DNA of 64,000 nucleotides from Streptomyces sp. NBC_01341 (GCF_035946055.1 NZ_CP108364.1:1-64000), one strand, 5' to 3'. Counted from the stretch's first letter, positions 52,332 to 62,418 are shown. Notes: generated from the letters alone by a model not told the origin. Made by a program: numbers and translations.

Positions 52332-53339
52332 ATGATTCCTGAGCCGCCACCGAAGGTCATCACGCGTCTCCGCGACGGGCGGATCCACGCCTACGTCGTG
52401 GGCGCCGGCGTCTACGGGACGCTGGAGCCCGCAGCGGTTTTCCAGCCGCGGGATGGCGAGGAGGTCGTAGCGTCGGTGGTCCGGCAGGATTTGGAGCGGG
52501 TCGTGTACACGACGCTGAACGGAGTCGTCTGCCTCACGCGTGCCGGCGACCTCGTGTGGGCCGCGGACTTCCAGCCGCACTCTGACGTACGCCATGGCCA
52601 CCGGCCTGGCTGCGTGCTGTCTCTGGACGGCCGGACGGTGTGGGTCTACCGGCCGGACGCGATGGCGGGCCGCGGGGGCGGGGACCAGTGGGTCGTGCAC
52701 GACGCTGAGAGCGGGGCGGTGCTCGCCCGCCGGGAGCTTGAGACGGTCGGGCACGGCGCTTTCCACCACGTGCATCCCGTGGACGGCAGCATCTACCTCG
52801 ACATCGGTGAGGGCCAGGACGGCTCCGTCATTCTCCGGGGCACGGTCGGGGCGGACAGCGAACCGGAGTTCGTGACGTACCCGTGGCAGGACCGCTGCCT
52901 GATCGACCTGGCTCCGTCCGGGCAGCAGTTCATGACCGTGGACCACGGGCAGGCGGACGTCGCCTTCCACGACCACCCCAACGGGGACGTGCTCTTCATC
53001 CTCCCCGTCGAAGCCTTCGGGTACGACCCGGAGGAGTCCTTCGTGGAATGGAGCGGCGGCTACCTGACCGAGGACACGGCCATCGTCACCCTGGGCGGTG
53101 AGAGTCAGGACCAGGAGGAGTGGTTCCGTCACCACCTGGTCGACGTACGCACGGGCACCCTCAGCGGCGAGTTCACCGTCGAGGCGAGCAACCCGTACGA
53201 GCTGGTGCCCCTGGGCGACGGTTCCTGGCTCACCGGCGGCGCCGGCGGCGACCCCGTCCGTTGGTCCAGCGCTCCACAGCCCTCGGCACCGCCGCACCCG
53301 GCTGCACCAACCTCTCCATACGAGAGGCAGCAACCGTGA
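52332..53339 (+). CDS. Uncharacterised beta-rich protein, possible beta-propeller
   Basis: 335 aa. Repeated short strand patterns (VVYTTLNGVVCLTRAGDLVWAADF, CVLSLDGRTVWVYRPD, VVHDAESGAVLARREL, DTAIVTLGGES, HLVDVRTGTLSGEF) with the spacing of propeller blades. No signal peptide. The stop overlaps the next start (GTGA), so the two genes form a coupled pair. No family recognised. Confidence 0.7.
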   Translation: MIPEPPPKVITRLRDGRIHAYVVGAGVYGTLEPAAVFQPRDGEEVVASVVRQDLERVVYTTLNGVVCLTRAGDLVWAADFQPHSDVRHGHRPGCVLSLDGRTVWVYRPDAMAGRGGGDQWVVHDAESGAVLARRELETVGHGAFHHVHPVDGSIYLDIGEGQDGSVILRGTVGADSEPEFVTYPWQDRCLIDLAPSGQQFMTVDHGQADVAFHDHPNGDVLFILPVEAFGYDPEESFVEWSGGYLTEDTAIVTLGGESQDQEEWFRHHLVDVRTGTLSGEFTVEASNPYELVPLGDGSWLTGGAGGDPVRWSSAPQPSAPPHPAAPTSPYERQQP

Positions 53340-54001
53340 CGGCAGACCCCCGAGTGCCGCTGATTCCTCAGGCGCCTGAAGGCTTGAGTCGACGAGCTCG
53401 GTACTTCGTCGAGGGACACGGGCTGCGTGTTCCACACCGCGACCTCAAGCTTTTTCGGGAGGCATGGCTCAAGCAAGGGATTCCGGATGCCGAGATCGAC
53501 CGGGCTGTCGCCTTCCAAGAGCGCTGGGGCGGTCTCGCCCTGCCCCCGGCCCCCGAGTATGAGGGCGGCCCGCGCGTTCTGGAAGCCGATGCCCCCGAGG
53601 GCTCGGCCCCGAACGGGTGGCGGTTCCCGGCCGGCAGCTGTCGCGTCTCGATGGCCCACGGGTTCATGATCGGGCCAGGAGGTGAGTTCGGGATCGACGC
53701 TGACCGCTGGACGCCGCTGCACGCCAGCACAGAGGGATGGGTGGAAGCCCTGGCACTGGCCAGCCACGCGGGCTACTGGGCCAAGACCATCACGAAGATC
53801 AAAGGCAGTGCCGTCGAGGACCTGAACCTCGACGGATTCGAGCCGGTACCCGAAGTCCAGGGACTCGCTGACACCTGGTGGCGGGGCAAGGACTCGCTCA
53901 TCGCCATCTACCGCGGCGAAGCCTCAGGCTTCAGCGCCCCCCATTGCCTGAGGGCCCATATCTACGGCGGGCTCGATGCATGGGGCCTGGCCGGCAACTG
54001 A
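53336..54001 (+). CDS. Uncharacterised 221-aa protein
   Basis: GTG 53336 overlaps the upstream TGA. Sequence features: VPHRDLKLFREAWLKQGIPD-AEIDRAVAFQERWGGL, GWRFPAGSCRVSMAHGFMIG, WVEALALASHAGYWAKTITK. It resembles uncharacterised Streptomyces proteins often next to SMI1/SUKH-type genes (from memory). Probably works with the upstream propeller-like protein. Confidence 0.65.
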   Translation: MTADPRVPLIPQAPEGLSRRARYFVEGHGLRVPHRDLKLFREAWLKQGIPDAEIDRAVAFQERWGGLALPPAPEYEGGPRVLEADAPEGSAPNGWRFPAGSCRVSMAHGFMIGPGGEFGIDADRWTPLHASTEGWVEALALASHAGYWAKTITKIKGSAVEDLNLDGFEPVPEVQGLADTWWRGKDSLIAIYRGEASGFSAPHCLRAHIYGGLDAWGLAGN

Positions 54002-54139
54002 CTCCCGAAGGCCGAGCCCTTGGTCCCACCGCCGAGCGTTCGGGTTGCCACAGGGGCCACATTACAGCGCTAAGTGACAGTTGTGATCAGTTCCGAAGAC
54101 CGTGCCTTGTCGCCATGCGGGTGGTGATGCTCTGAGTGA

Positions 54140-54961
54140 GTGAGCGAGGTAGCCAGGGCAAGGATCCGGTCGGACTCGAGTCGCCTCGACGAGCTTGTCG
54201 CGGGGTACAGCGGGGGTGCCGCATTTCGGGATGAACTCGATCTCGCGGATGGCTGGATTTGTCGGTGGAGTTCGACGTGGCGGGTGGGTTCCGGTGAGGT
54301 CTGCTGGCCGGTTCGCGACATGGCTCAAGTTCCGGTGCTGTCGTCGCGGCCGATGCGGGGGTTCACGTGGCGGGCGAAGCAGCGGCATCGTCCTGGCCTG
54401 GAGGTGATGGCGTCCACGGGCAGGGGGCACGGCTTCGAGTCGCTGGAGGAAGTGCGGCTGCTGGTCGCGTTGGACTTCGTGGGGGCGTCGGAGGTGCTGT
54501 CGCAGCCGTTCCGGCTGGACTTTGCGCGCGTGGGCGGGTCGTCCTGGCACATCCCGGACTACTTGGCCGTGATCGGTGGCGGGATGTGGCTGATGGACGT
54601 ACGCCCGCTGGGACTGATCAAGGACGAGGACGCGCTGAAGTTCGCGGCGGCCAGGGGGATGGCGGCGGCTTGCGGTTGGCAGTACTCGGTGGTCGCGGGC
54701 TGGCGCCCGCATGTCTGGAGCGTTCTTGACCACTTGTCTTCGCGTGGTCGGCCGGTGAGGGATCTGCTGGGCATGCGGGACCAGCTGCTCACGATCATCG
54801 GCGGCCGGGAAGGGCGCGTGATGACCTTCTCCGCGCTGGCGGACGCGACCAGCGTGCCTTCCGTTGGCCGGGCCCACATCGTCCGGCTGCTCTGGCAGCG
54901 CGAGCTCGGCGTCGATCTGGGCAGCCCCTTGCGCGACACCTCACTGATCTGGGGGGTGTGA
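54140..54961 (+). CDS. TnsA-like endonuclease (decayed Tn7-like module)
   Basis: 273 aa. Residues ~70-170 match the TnsA N-terminal nuclease fold: FESLEEVRLLVALDF (E100/E103), SQPFRLDF, HIPDYLAV (D140), and WLMDVRPLG (D153-V-R155, where TnsA has a Lys-type residue). A C-terminal helical region (GRVMTFSALADATSVPSVGR, AHIVRLLWQREL) follows. TnsA makes the 5' cuts at Tn7 ends together with TnsB. GTG 54140 start; the stop overlaps the following tnsB-like gene. Intact in frame, but its partners are not. Confidence 0.75.
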   Translation: MSEVARARIRSDSSRLDELVAGYSGGAAFRDELDLADGWICRWSSTWRVGSGEVCWPVRDMAQVPVLSSRPMRGFTWRAKQRHRPGLEVMASTGRGHGFESLEEVRLLVALDFVGASEVLSQPFRLDFARVGGSSWHIPDYLAVIGGGMWLMDVRPLGLIKDEDALKFAAARGMAAACGWQYSVVAGWRPHVWSVLDHLSSRGRPVRDLLGMRDQLLTIIGGREGRVMTFSALADATSVPSVGRAHIVRLLWQRELGVDLGSPLRDTSLIWGV

Positions 54962-55870
54962 TGGCGGCGAGAGGATTTTTGCAGGTCGCGCCGGGCAGGC
55001 GGCTCGCGCTCAACGGTGTCGAGTGGACGGTTGAGGATGTCCACGGCCAGCACGGCCGGCTCGTGCTTGTGGATGGCGACGGTCACGCTGAGACCCGCTC
55101 TTTCCGCTGGCTCATCAACCACGCCGACCTGCGATTCCTGCCCGCGGCCGAAGCCCCGGGGAGGCCGGCGGCGCCGGTCTCCCGGCAGCCTAGGACACTG
55201 GCCGACCTGACCGAGGACCAGTTGGAACGGGCCCGGCTACGGGCTGCGCATGTGCTGGAAGCCGAGACGGGATTCCGGGAGGGGCACCCGGCTCGGGCCC
55301 TGCCCGGAGAGCCTGGCCCGGCTTACGACCCGGACCGCACGACGCTGACCCAGCGGCGGCACACGAAGGCGGCGGAGATGAAGGCGATGCCCCGGCCGGA
55401 GGCGGCCCGGCTCGGTCTGCAGCACCTCAGTTTCCGCACGCTGGAGCGTCTGTCGGGACTCGCGGGCGACAGTCTCCTGCTGACCTGCGCGGACGGACGC
55501 TGGACCCGGCGACGCAGTGGCCATCGCAGCGTCACCGAGGAGGTCCGTGAGGCGATCTTCGCGGTCAAGGCCGAGTGCGGGGAACGCGCCCGCCTGAGTC
55601 TGGCCGCCCGGCACCGGTTGATGCACCAGTACATGCGCGAGCGGTTTCCGGCGTTTCCAACCGAGAAGATCCCTTCCCGTTGGGACGTTCGCGGACGGCT
55701 GGAAGGAGTGGTTCGGGCCCGGAGGCGCCCGGCCACGCTACGGACGGACGGCGCAGGCCGCCACGGAAGCCGGCGTTTCGGGCCGGATGGTCGTCCACCG
55801 CCCGGGCCAGGTCCTGGTGCTGGACTCGACACCGATGCCGGTGAAGCTGCGCGAGACCATGTTCATGATT
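54958..55870 (+). pseudogene. TnsB-like transposase, truncated and frameshifted
   Basis: The start (GTG 54958) overlaps tnsA. N-terminal domains: RLALNGVEWTVEDVHGQHGR, WLINHADLRFLP, LSLAARHRLMHQYMRERFPA. Near 55710-55730 the frame shifts; the continuation ATEAGVSGRMVVHRPGQVLV-LDSTPMPVKLRETMF contains the first catalytic Asp and then stops being TnsB-like at ~55864. The remaining DDE core, the C-terminal domain and any tnsC are missing. Confidence 0.7.
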
Positions 55871-56701
55871 CGGGGTCAAGGCCCGGATGCTGAAAGCCTG
55901 GGCCGCCCTACTTCACCCCAGCGGTTCCTCAACGACATCCGTGCCACGACGCTCGCCATCTGCAGCACCTGGCCGGCCACAGCGGAAGTCCTCATCGGTG
56001 CTGGACACTTGGATGCGGTCGCCGCTCACGCCGAGACCCTGAACCGAGCGCCTGCCGAGCGAGCCGGACCTCAAGGGGACGGCTGGCTGGCTCGCTCCGT
56101 TGACCATCCACCTGGCGATCCGTTGCGGGCGGCTGCCCTGATGGCCCTCGTCGTCCAGATCCTCGACGACCCGGGCGGCCAGAAAGCCCTCGCCCACGTT
56201 CTGTCTCGGCTTCCCTCCAGCCGTGCCGGATACCGACGATTGAAACGCCTCGCCCCACACTGCTCACCAGGCATGAACGCCGCCATTGGCGAGAGCAGCC
56301 ACCTGCGCCACGGAACCGGTGTCGGTCCGCCCGCGCTCTTCCCCCAGCCCCCGACCCACCATGGCCTGCTCGACCCGAACAAGATCCCGCAGCTCATGCC
56401 GTACGCCTGGGCCTGGCCACTCGACGAACTGGACGCGCCCGCAAGACAACTGCGCCGAGACGCTGCGATCCGCCTCGTCCAGATGGCCCGCGGCGGATCC
56501 CGCGCCGCAGCCGCCCGCTACCTCGGCATCAGCCCCGGCGCCCTACAGTCCGCGACCGTCACCATCCGCGCCTGGCAGAAGGTGCCAGGCAACGCGGCCG
56601 CGTACCAAGACGCACTTCAACGCATCGCCGAGATCGCCGCCTCCGCAACCGGAATCGAGGCGCCTTCCTCGACAAGGCTCACCACTACGGACACCGGCTG
56701 A
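55865..56701 (+). pseudogene. C-terminal remnant of a TniQ-like gene
   Basis: In frame with the end of the tnsB remnant: PTSPQRFLNDIRATTLAICSTWP..., PLRAAALMALVVQILDD, then NKIPQLMPYAWAWPLDELDA and a helix-turn-helix-like MARGGSRAAAARYLGISPGAL. TniQ proteins end with a similar helical/HTH region; the zinc-finger N-terminus is absent. The junction with tnsB indicates a deletion of several kb that fused the two genes. Confidence 0.6.
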
Positions 56702-56711
56702 GCCGACACCT

Positions 56712-57155
56712 TCAGTAGCGCACCTCGCGCGCCTCGTACCCCCTGAGTCCCGCTGTAATGAGGGCGGGGACGAGCGCGTGCAGGTACCAGGCAAGGTCGG
56801 TGAATTGCGGTGCCGAGGGAACGAGCCGACGTTCAATGCTGGGCACGAAGGAGACATCCGTTCGACCGGGGTGGAACATGAGCATGCCACCCGTCTTCGC
56901 CTCCGCGTGGTAGACGTTGAGGGCCACGGTGTACGGCAGGTTGGCTGTCGCGTCGAGCACCGCCAGCGCCTCGTCGATGAGCTCGGGTTTGCTGTCGTAC
57001 CACTCGTACGAGTCGTCCCCGTCATTGAGCATGTACGCAACGTGGCCGACCGGTACCACGGCGGACCAACCCGTTGCGATCAGGGCGTCCAGAAGCGCGC
57101 GCACGGTGGTCGGTCGCGTGAAGGTGAAGTCAATGTCGGCGTCTCTGGATCCCAC
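56712..57155 (-). CDS. Uncharacterised 147-aa protein
   Basis: GTG 57155 is chosen because GGAGG lies five bases upstream. DADIDFTFTRPTTVRALLDA, LIATGWSAVVPVGHVAYMLN, SYEWYDSKPELIDEALAVLD and FTDLAWYLHALVPALITAGL indicate an alpha/beta soluble protein. Similar small proteins are recurrent Streptomyces hypotheticals, possibly immunity-like. Neighbour of a SUKH protein in the same orientation. Confidence 0.65.
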   Translation of the reverse strand: MGSRDADIDFTFTRPTTVRALLDALIATGWSAVVPVGHVAYMLNDGDDSYEWYDSKPELIDEALAVLDATANLPYTVALNVYHAEAKTGGMLMFHPGRTDVSFVPSIERRLVPSAPQFTDLAWYLHALVPALITAGLRGYEAREVRY

Positions 57156-57404
57156 GGAACCTCCAGGCAGCTTGAGCGGTTGCGTTTCCGGCTGTACGTC
57201 CCCGAACCCGCATTCTGCGATGAAGACGGCGAGGCCACGCCTATATCGGCCATGCCGGAGTTGCCGCTCCACCAGCAGCACGTCCGAGTCCCCGACAGCA
57301 CCTTCACCTCCGCCCGGCCCCTGCAACGATCAGACGGAACCTCTGCAAATGGACCGGTGATCATGCTCGGGTCGCCCGATCACTGGCTTCAAGTCCCGGT
57401 GACC

Positions 57405-58055
57405 TCACATGCTTGTAGGGGTCGCGGTCCCGAATTCGGCACGCCAATACGGCAAGTCCTTGTCCAGCCACTCCTCGACGGTCCGCCGCCACGGGTCGGT
57501 AGTGTCGCTGTCGGCGATTTCAGCCCACGCGTCCGCCGCCAACTCCGGATCGATGACCAGACTGTCGAGGTAGGCGTCGAAGCCGTCAGCAACCTTGGTG
57601 AAGACGCCTTTCGACAGGTATCCGGGCCAAGAGATGCCATGTACGAAGGCGTGAAGCTGACCGTGTGTAGCGGGATTCAGGTCCAGGAACAGGGTGTCGC
57701 TGCCGCCGTTTCGGGCGATCGGCAGAAGTCCCGTGGGCGAGACTTCATCGGCGAGCCACCCTTCCCGACTGCGGCGGTATTCGCCGAGCAACGTGCCCCA
57801 GCCGTAGTCTCCATCGCGGTCGCGGCCAAGTTGGTGGAGATCGTCGAAACTCTGCAACGGCTCCGGTTCACAATCCGGCAGGCGGACCGAATAGGTCAGG
57901 CTCTTACCGCCCGCCGCCTCCAGGAACGACCGATATGACGTCGGCAGAGGCAACCCAACCTCCTGCTCGAGACGCCCCAGCTCATCGACTTCGAACGACC
58001 TGAACGGCCCCACGACCAAACGGCCCCGATACCAGCGCGATATTTCCTCAGACAC
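57405..58055 (-). CDS. SMI1/KNR4 (SUKH) family protein
   Basis: 216 aa from GTG 58055 (GTG 58091 adds 12 residues). Features: EVDELGRLEQEVGLPLPTSY-RSFLEAAGG, LPIARNGGSDTLFLDLNP, HAFVHGISWPGY, FDAYLDSLV. SUKH proteins are commonly immunity proteins that neutralise polymorphic toxins. No toxin gene is adjacent; the secreted toxin-like protein at 36118 is 20 kb away, so no pairing is claimed. Confidence 0.8.
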   Translation of the reverse strand: MSEEISRWYRGRLVVGPFRSFEVDELGRLEQEVGLPLPTSYRSFLEAAGGKSLTYSVRLPDCEPEPLQSFDDLHQLGRDRDGDYGWGTLLGEYRRSREGWLADEVSPTGLLPIARNGGSDTLFLDLNPATHGQLHAFVHGISWPGYLSKGVFTKVADGFDAYLDSLVIDPELAADAWAEIADSDTTDPWRRTVEEWLDKDLPYWRAEFGTATPTSM

Positions 58056-58380
58056 GGACCGATCATCGCACCCCACGAGGGACCCGAGCACTGACTACTC
58101 AGGCTACCCACCAAGATCAACACCTATGTCCACCAAGAACACCGCGAGCCTTCATATACGTGCTCGTACAGAGAGTCGCCCACCGGATGTCGGCCCATCC
58201 GTGTTCCCCAGCGTCCAGCTGATGCGGTTCCCCGAGCCGGATGTCACTACTGCTCTCCGACGAGGAATTGCCGGATATCGGAAGCCAAGGAAGCCATCTG
58301 CTCGCCCGCCTCCAGCCAGGTGGTCACTGATGCGCCCCAGCCGCCCGCGGCCTTCGGCCAGGGGCGCAGGGTCCAGGTTA

Positions 58381-59560
58381 CTGAGGTTGAACTCGGGATG
58401 TCGTGCTGCCAGTCAGGGGGGTCGGATGGTCAGGCCGGTCTCGGTGAGGCAGCCGTCGATGAGGTTGCTGCGGTACTGGATGTGCCGTAGGCCGCTCCGG
58501 ACTGTGCGGATGAGGTGCTCTGGTGTGGAGAAGGCGACATTGGAGAGCCAGCCGCGCCGCAGGAGGGACCAGATGCCTTCGACGGGGTTGAGGTCGGGTG
58601 CGTAGGGCGGCAGGTAGTGGATGGTCAGCCAGTCCCGGGTTTCGGCGAACTCCCGCAGACCTAACTCCCGCAGACCTGCGGCTTTGTGGACGTTGAGGTT
58701 GTCCCAGACGAGGACGATCGGGCCGCCGAGTTGTTGGTGGGCGGCGACCAGCAGGTCCCGGTAGTCACGCCAGGAGAAGCTTTTGCGCCCGTCACGCCGG
58801 CCGTCGTCCCGCCGCGGTCGGTAGATCAGCCGGGATCGGTGGCGGGGTTTGTAGCAGGTCAGCGCGGCTATGGAGAGCCGGCGGCGGGAACGGCCGCGGA
58901 CCCGGACCATCGGGGTGCGGCCTCGTGGTGACCATGTCTTGGCCTGCGGCGGCGTCATGGAGAACCCGGCTTCGTCCTCGAAGACCAGCCAGGCCCCACG
59001 GGCCGCCGCTAATCTTCCGCGCGGGGCCACACCTCCTTGCCCCACCCCGCGACCGCATCATCGTCCCGCTCCATGGCACGACGGGCCGGGACCTGGCAGG
59101 ACCAGCCGTTACGCACCAACAGCTTCCGCACACCCTGGATCGTGTACGTCAGATGGAAGCGTCGGCCGATCACCGTCTTCACGCGGTTCAGCGTCCAGCG
59201 CTGGTCCTCCCAGCCATGCGCGGCCGGCCCCTTGGCCAGCTCCGCCTCCAGCTGAGCGAACTGCTGATCGCTCAACCTCGGCAGTGATGCCGGTCCCTGC
59301 GACCGCAGGGATCGCGGGCCGCCCTCGGCCCACGCATGACGCCATCGCTGGACCGAGCGGACACTGACCCGCAGATCTCGGGCGATCGCGGTACTGCCCT
59401 CGCCCCGGGCGAACCGCTCGGCCGCCTGGAGCCGTAACTCTTCGCGGAACTGCTGCCGTTCGGCGGTCAGCCCGCCCCCTTGTGGATACCGCATGACTCC
59501 GGTGATACCGCAGCCACCGGCCAGCCGTCACCCCCTACGACACCACGCGTTCAACCTCAG
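58381..59560. mobile_element. IS630-family insertion sequence
   Basis: Inverted repeats CTGAGGTTGAACTCG (58381) and, on the minus strand from 59560, CTGAGGTTGAACGCG. TA is present on each outer side (58379-58380 and 59561-59562), the target duplication expected of IS630. Length 1180 bp. Confidence 0.85.
58413..59494 (-). CDS. IS630-family transposase in two overlapping frames
   Basis: The first frame (59494-59009) has ATARDLR-like HTH units (GSTAIARDLRVSVRSVQRWR, VRKLLVRNGWSCQVP) and ends KEVWPRAED. The second (59045-58413) carries the DDE core: WLVFEDEAGFSMTPP (D), IVLVWDNLNVHKA (D) and YAPDLNPVEGIWSLL (E). The 37-bp overlap suggests that a frameshift joins the halves, as in many actinobacterial IS630 elements. 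Confidence 0.8.
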
Positions 59561-59590
59561 TAAGGCTTTGCCGTTTACCGCGTGCCGTCG

Positions 59591-61591
59591 TCAGGCAGAA
59601 GGACTCAGACGGTCCCGGACGTCCCTGTACAGGCTGGCGATCTCGGGAGGCATGGGGTGCTGATTGGCGAATGCGGCTCCGAGCCGAGGTTTACTCCTTT
59701 CCCCGTTGAGCTGGGCAAGTAGGTGCGGATTCAGTCGCTGGAGGTAAGCTTCGAATTCCCCGGCGTGCGAACCGTCGTTTCCGAAGGTGTCAGCGACACT
59801 GAATACCCCGTTGCTCCTCCAGAAGTCCTTCCATTCGTCGAATACGGGTGTCGCACTGTTGGGTTCCGTGGCGGGAAGCAGGCCTTCCTCTTTCAGCTGT
59901 CGATGCAGGCTGCTTCCCGGGTGCAGTGCAGGTCCGTCTGCGATGACGGACCATGGAATCTGGAAGGCTTCCAGAAACTCGATATAGCGACCGAAGGCCT
60001 TGTCTCCGCCTACGTCAATCAGAGCGAAGTTGGCGCTGCTAGGTGGGGTGCTGCTGCTTTCCCACCATGTGCCCAGGCCCCCGACTTCTGTCGCTCCCTC
60101 ACACAACACGGCACCAGCGCAGAACAGAAGAGAGCGTGTGTCACGTAGGCCTAGAACCTGCAGCCATCGCGCTTGGGTCTTGGGCTCAAGCTGGTCGGCC
60201 CGGTGGGCCTTGCTACCAGCGGGCGAGAGGGAGAGCCGAAGAATCCTTGACAGGTCACTGGGCGCTGACACCGGGACAAGGTCGGCGCTGTGGGTGATGA
60301 CCAGGCACTGGGTATCGTCGGAACTTGCCTGCGTGATGCGGCGCTGCAGGGTGGGCTCGATGTGGACGCCGGGTTCGTCCAGCACGATGACCCGTCCGGG
60401 GTCTCCCACGAGAATGGTGCTGAGGAAGAGTGCTTCTTGTCGGCCGGCACCAGAGAATGCGATCGGGTACTCGTAGTCGCCCTCAGCCACTGTGACATCG
60501 ATCAGCAAGTGTCCCGACTGCCCGGGGTCGGGGGTGGCCAGGACATCGAACCCAGTGCCAACCAGTTCTCTGAAGCGGTCTTGAATCCGTTGGTAGCGCT
60601 GTCTGAGGGGCAGCGGGCCGTTCTTGAGCCGGTAAAGCTCCGAGGGGACCTGGCTTCCGTCCTCAAGGTCTGCTTGTTTGCCGACGTTCTCCAAACTGAA
60701 TGACCGATCCAGCGGCAGGCGTCGATTGTCGGTGAGTGCAATCCCGCGCTGGAGAACTGCGTTCAGGACATGGGCGAAGTCGACGGTCCGGTCGTCGCTC
60801 GTGTTGTAGCCCAGCAGCAGGTGTAGATCCCGCACGCTGTCCGGCAGCGGCACGGCATTGCCGTCGCTACGTATGGCAGTGCCGTGGCTACGGGCCGAGA
60901 GAAGAATTGGTTGGTCAAGCTCTGTGAAGATTCGCATGAAGTCGAGCTTCGGACTCGTCGCGGTAGGGCTGATTTCGTCCTCGGGAAACACGCGCCGCCA
61001 GGCATCCGCCAAAGTTAGCGACCTCCCCGTGGCGTCACCAGTGGCGCGAAGTACTGTGGATCCCGTCTGCAAGTTTATTGACCAGACCGACTGGTTAGCG
61101 TAAAGATCTCCGGTGGCCGAATGGTCCCATCTAGCCCGCCAGCGCGGTTGTGCTCCTTCGTCGTAGATGACAACGATGGAACCGCGGAGCAGCAGATGGG
61201 TGCTATCCGGGGCCAGTCGACGGCGGGCATCCCGGTCCCGCCACTCCGCGGAAGGTCCCTGCGGCGGGCTGTGATAGACACTGGATACGTAGACGGCGCG
61301 AACGAAGGTGGCGACAAGCTCCTGTTCCCAGGGCTGGTCCATCTCGATGTCCATGATCACCCGAAAACCTCGGCCACCGTGGCGAGGAGCCCGTGCATAC
61401 AGGTCCAACTGCTCCTGGACCTGTGAGCTGGCGTGCGAGGCCACCACCAGGCGGGCCACGTCGATGATCCGGCCCAGATTCGACTTACCCACAGCGTTGG
61501 GGCCAGTTACCACCGTCGTGCCTGCATCCAACGGCAAGTCGAGCCTGCTAAATGACATAAAGTTCTGCGCTTCAATGCGTGTGACCTTCAC
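59591..61591 (-). CDS. OLD-family ATPase/TOPRIM nuclease
   Basis: 666 aa from GTG 61591 (GGGGAGG upstream; the frame extends 10 codons further). ABC-type ATPase with Walker A GPNAVGKS (30-37), the long insertion region, FSGAGRQEALFL signature-like motif, VIVLDEPGVHIEP (Walker B) and CLVITHSADLV. The C-terminal third has TOPRIM-like elements VLCEGATEVGGL and IDVGGDKAFGRYIEFLEAF followed by VIADG. OLD-family nucleases are phage-defence enzymes; no UvrD-type partner (GajB) lies next to it, so it looks like a stand-alone class. Confidence 0.8.
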   Translation of the reverse strand: MKVTRIEAQNFMSFSRLDLPLDAGTTVVTGPNAVGKSNLGRIIDVARLVVASHASSQVQEQLDLYARAPRHGGRGFRVIMDIEMDQPWEQELVATFVRAVYVSSVYHSPPQGPSAEWRDRDARRRLAPDSTHLLLRGSIVVIYDEGAQPRWRARWDHSATGDLYANQSVWSINLQTGSTVLRATGDATGRSLTLADAWRRVFPEDEISPTATSPKLDFMRIFTELDQPILLSARSHGTAIRSDGNAVPLPDSVRDLHLLLGYNTSDDRTVDFAHVLNAVLQRGIALTDNRRLPLDRSFSLENVGKQADLEDGSQVPSELYRLKNGPLPLRQRYQRIQDRFRELVGTGFDVLATPDPGQSGHLLIDVTVAEGDYEYPIAFSGAGRQEALFLSTILVGDPGRVIVLDEPGVHIEPTLQRRITQASSDDTQCLVITHSADLVPVSAPSDLSRILRLSLSPAGSKAHRADQLEPKTQARWLQVLGLRDTRSLLFCAGAVLCEGATEVGGLGTWWESSSTPPSSANFALIDVGGDKAFGRYIEFLEAFQIPWSVIADGPALHPGSSLHRQLKEEGLLPATEPNSATPVFDEWKDFWRSNGVFSVADTFGNDGSHAGEFEAYLQRLNPHLLAQLNGERSKPRLGAAFANQHPMPPEIASLYRDVRDRLSPSA

Positions 61592-61762
61592 TGCCCCGCC
61601 TCCCCTTGAGAGCGGGATCATGTCACTACAGCAGCCAGCCGCTCAAAGGATGCCAGCCCGCATCCACGGAGAAGTCGACGACAACCTCGCAGCTTCGGTC
61701 CTAGTGCCCTCACTGGAGGATTGGCCAGGAAGGGTGACGTCAGCCGGGCACCTACGCCCCGT

Positions 61763-62023
61763 CTATCCGAGCCAGACGATGTCCAGCACGGACAGGTGGC
61801 GCAGGATGCGGTTGGCGAAGAAGATGACGGACAGCTGGCCGACGGACGCGATGCGGATGTCTTCGCCTTCAGGGTCGTCGGCGTCCCACTGTGTGAACCC
61901 CCACGGGCTGGCCGCGGCGGCATCGAGCACGTCCCACACCGTCTCTTCCGCGTGGTCGGGCAGTTCGGCGAGTACCTTCGCGGCCTGCGCCGAGATCCTG
62001 ACCGCATACGGCTGACTGGTCAC
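61763..62023 (-). CDS. RelE/ParE-type toxin-like protein
   Basis: 86 aa, GTG 62023. TSQPYAVRISAQAAKVLAEL, VWDVLDAAAASPWGFTQWDA, IRIASVGQLSVIFFANRILR, HLSVLDIVWLG: the helical hairpin and beta-sheet order of RelE/ParE toxins, ending in a hydrophobic strand. The GTGA overlap with the upstream stop couples it to its partner. Confidence 0.7.
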   Translation of the reverse strand: MTSQPYAVRISAQAAKVLAELPDHAEETVWDVLDAAAASPWGFTQWDADDPEGEDIRIASVGQLSVIFFANRILRHLSVLDIVWLG

Positions 62024-62325
62024 CGGCGCTTTCTCCGGATCTCCTGCAGGTCCATGAAGGCGCTGTCGTCCCGACCTGAGTCGAGGAACGCGTCCACTGT
62101 CGGCGCGGAGGCGAGGCGAGCCTGCCAGACCTGAATGACTTCGTACAGCGCACCGAGCGAAAACGTCCGGCGTGACTCCTCGAGGGCGGCCGCCCACTCC
62201 TGCTCGAAGGCCGGCACCCACCGCGTGGAGCGGCGATCGGCGCGCAGCTGGGCGAGCAGCTCGGCCGGAGCTCCTGGAGCGGGGGCGTAGGGCGTGACGG
62301 GGGCGTGGTCAGGCTGCGCGCTCAT
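62020..62325 (-). CDS. DUF6247-like antitoxin candidate
   Basis: 101 aa from ATG 62325 (GGGAGGGA eight bases upstream). Pro-rich start MSAQPDHAPVTPYAPAPG, then a helical region FEQEWAAALEESRRTFSLGA-LYEVIQVWQ and a basic end EIRRKRR. The pattern matches DUF6247 proteins (from memory), which commonly precede RelE-like genes in Streptomyces. Presumed antitoxin by position. Confidence 0.65.
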   Translation of the reverse strand: MSAQPDHAPVTPYAPAPGAPAELLAQLRADRRSTRWVPAFEQEWAAALEESRRTFSLGALYEVIQVWQARLASAPTVDAFLDSGRDDSAFMDLQEIRRKRR

Positions 62326-62418
62326 CGGCTTGTCCCTCCCGGGAGGTTGATGCCACCACGGTACGCGCGTCGGGGGTCCGTGGATGGGGGCATGGAACAT
62401 TGCGGCAGCCCCGCTCTA

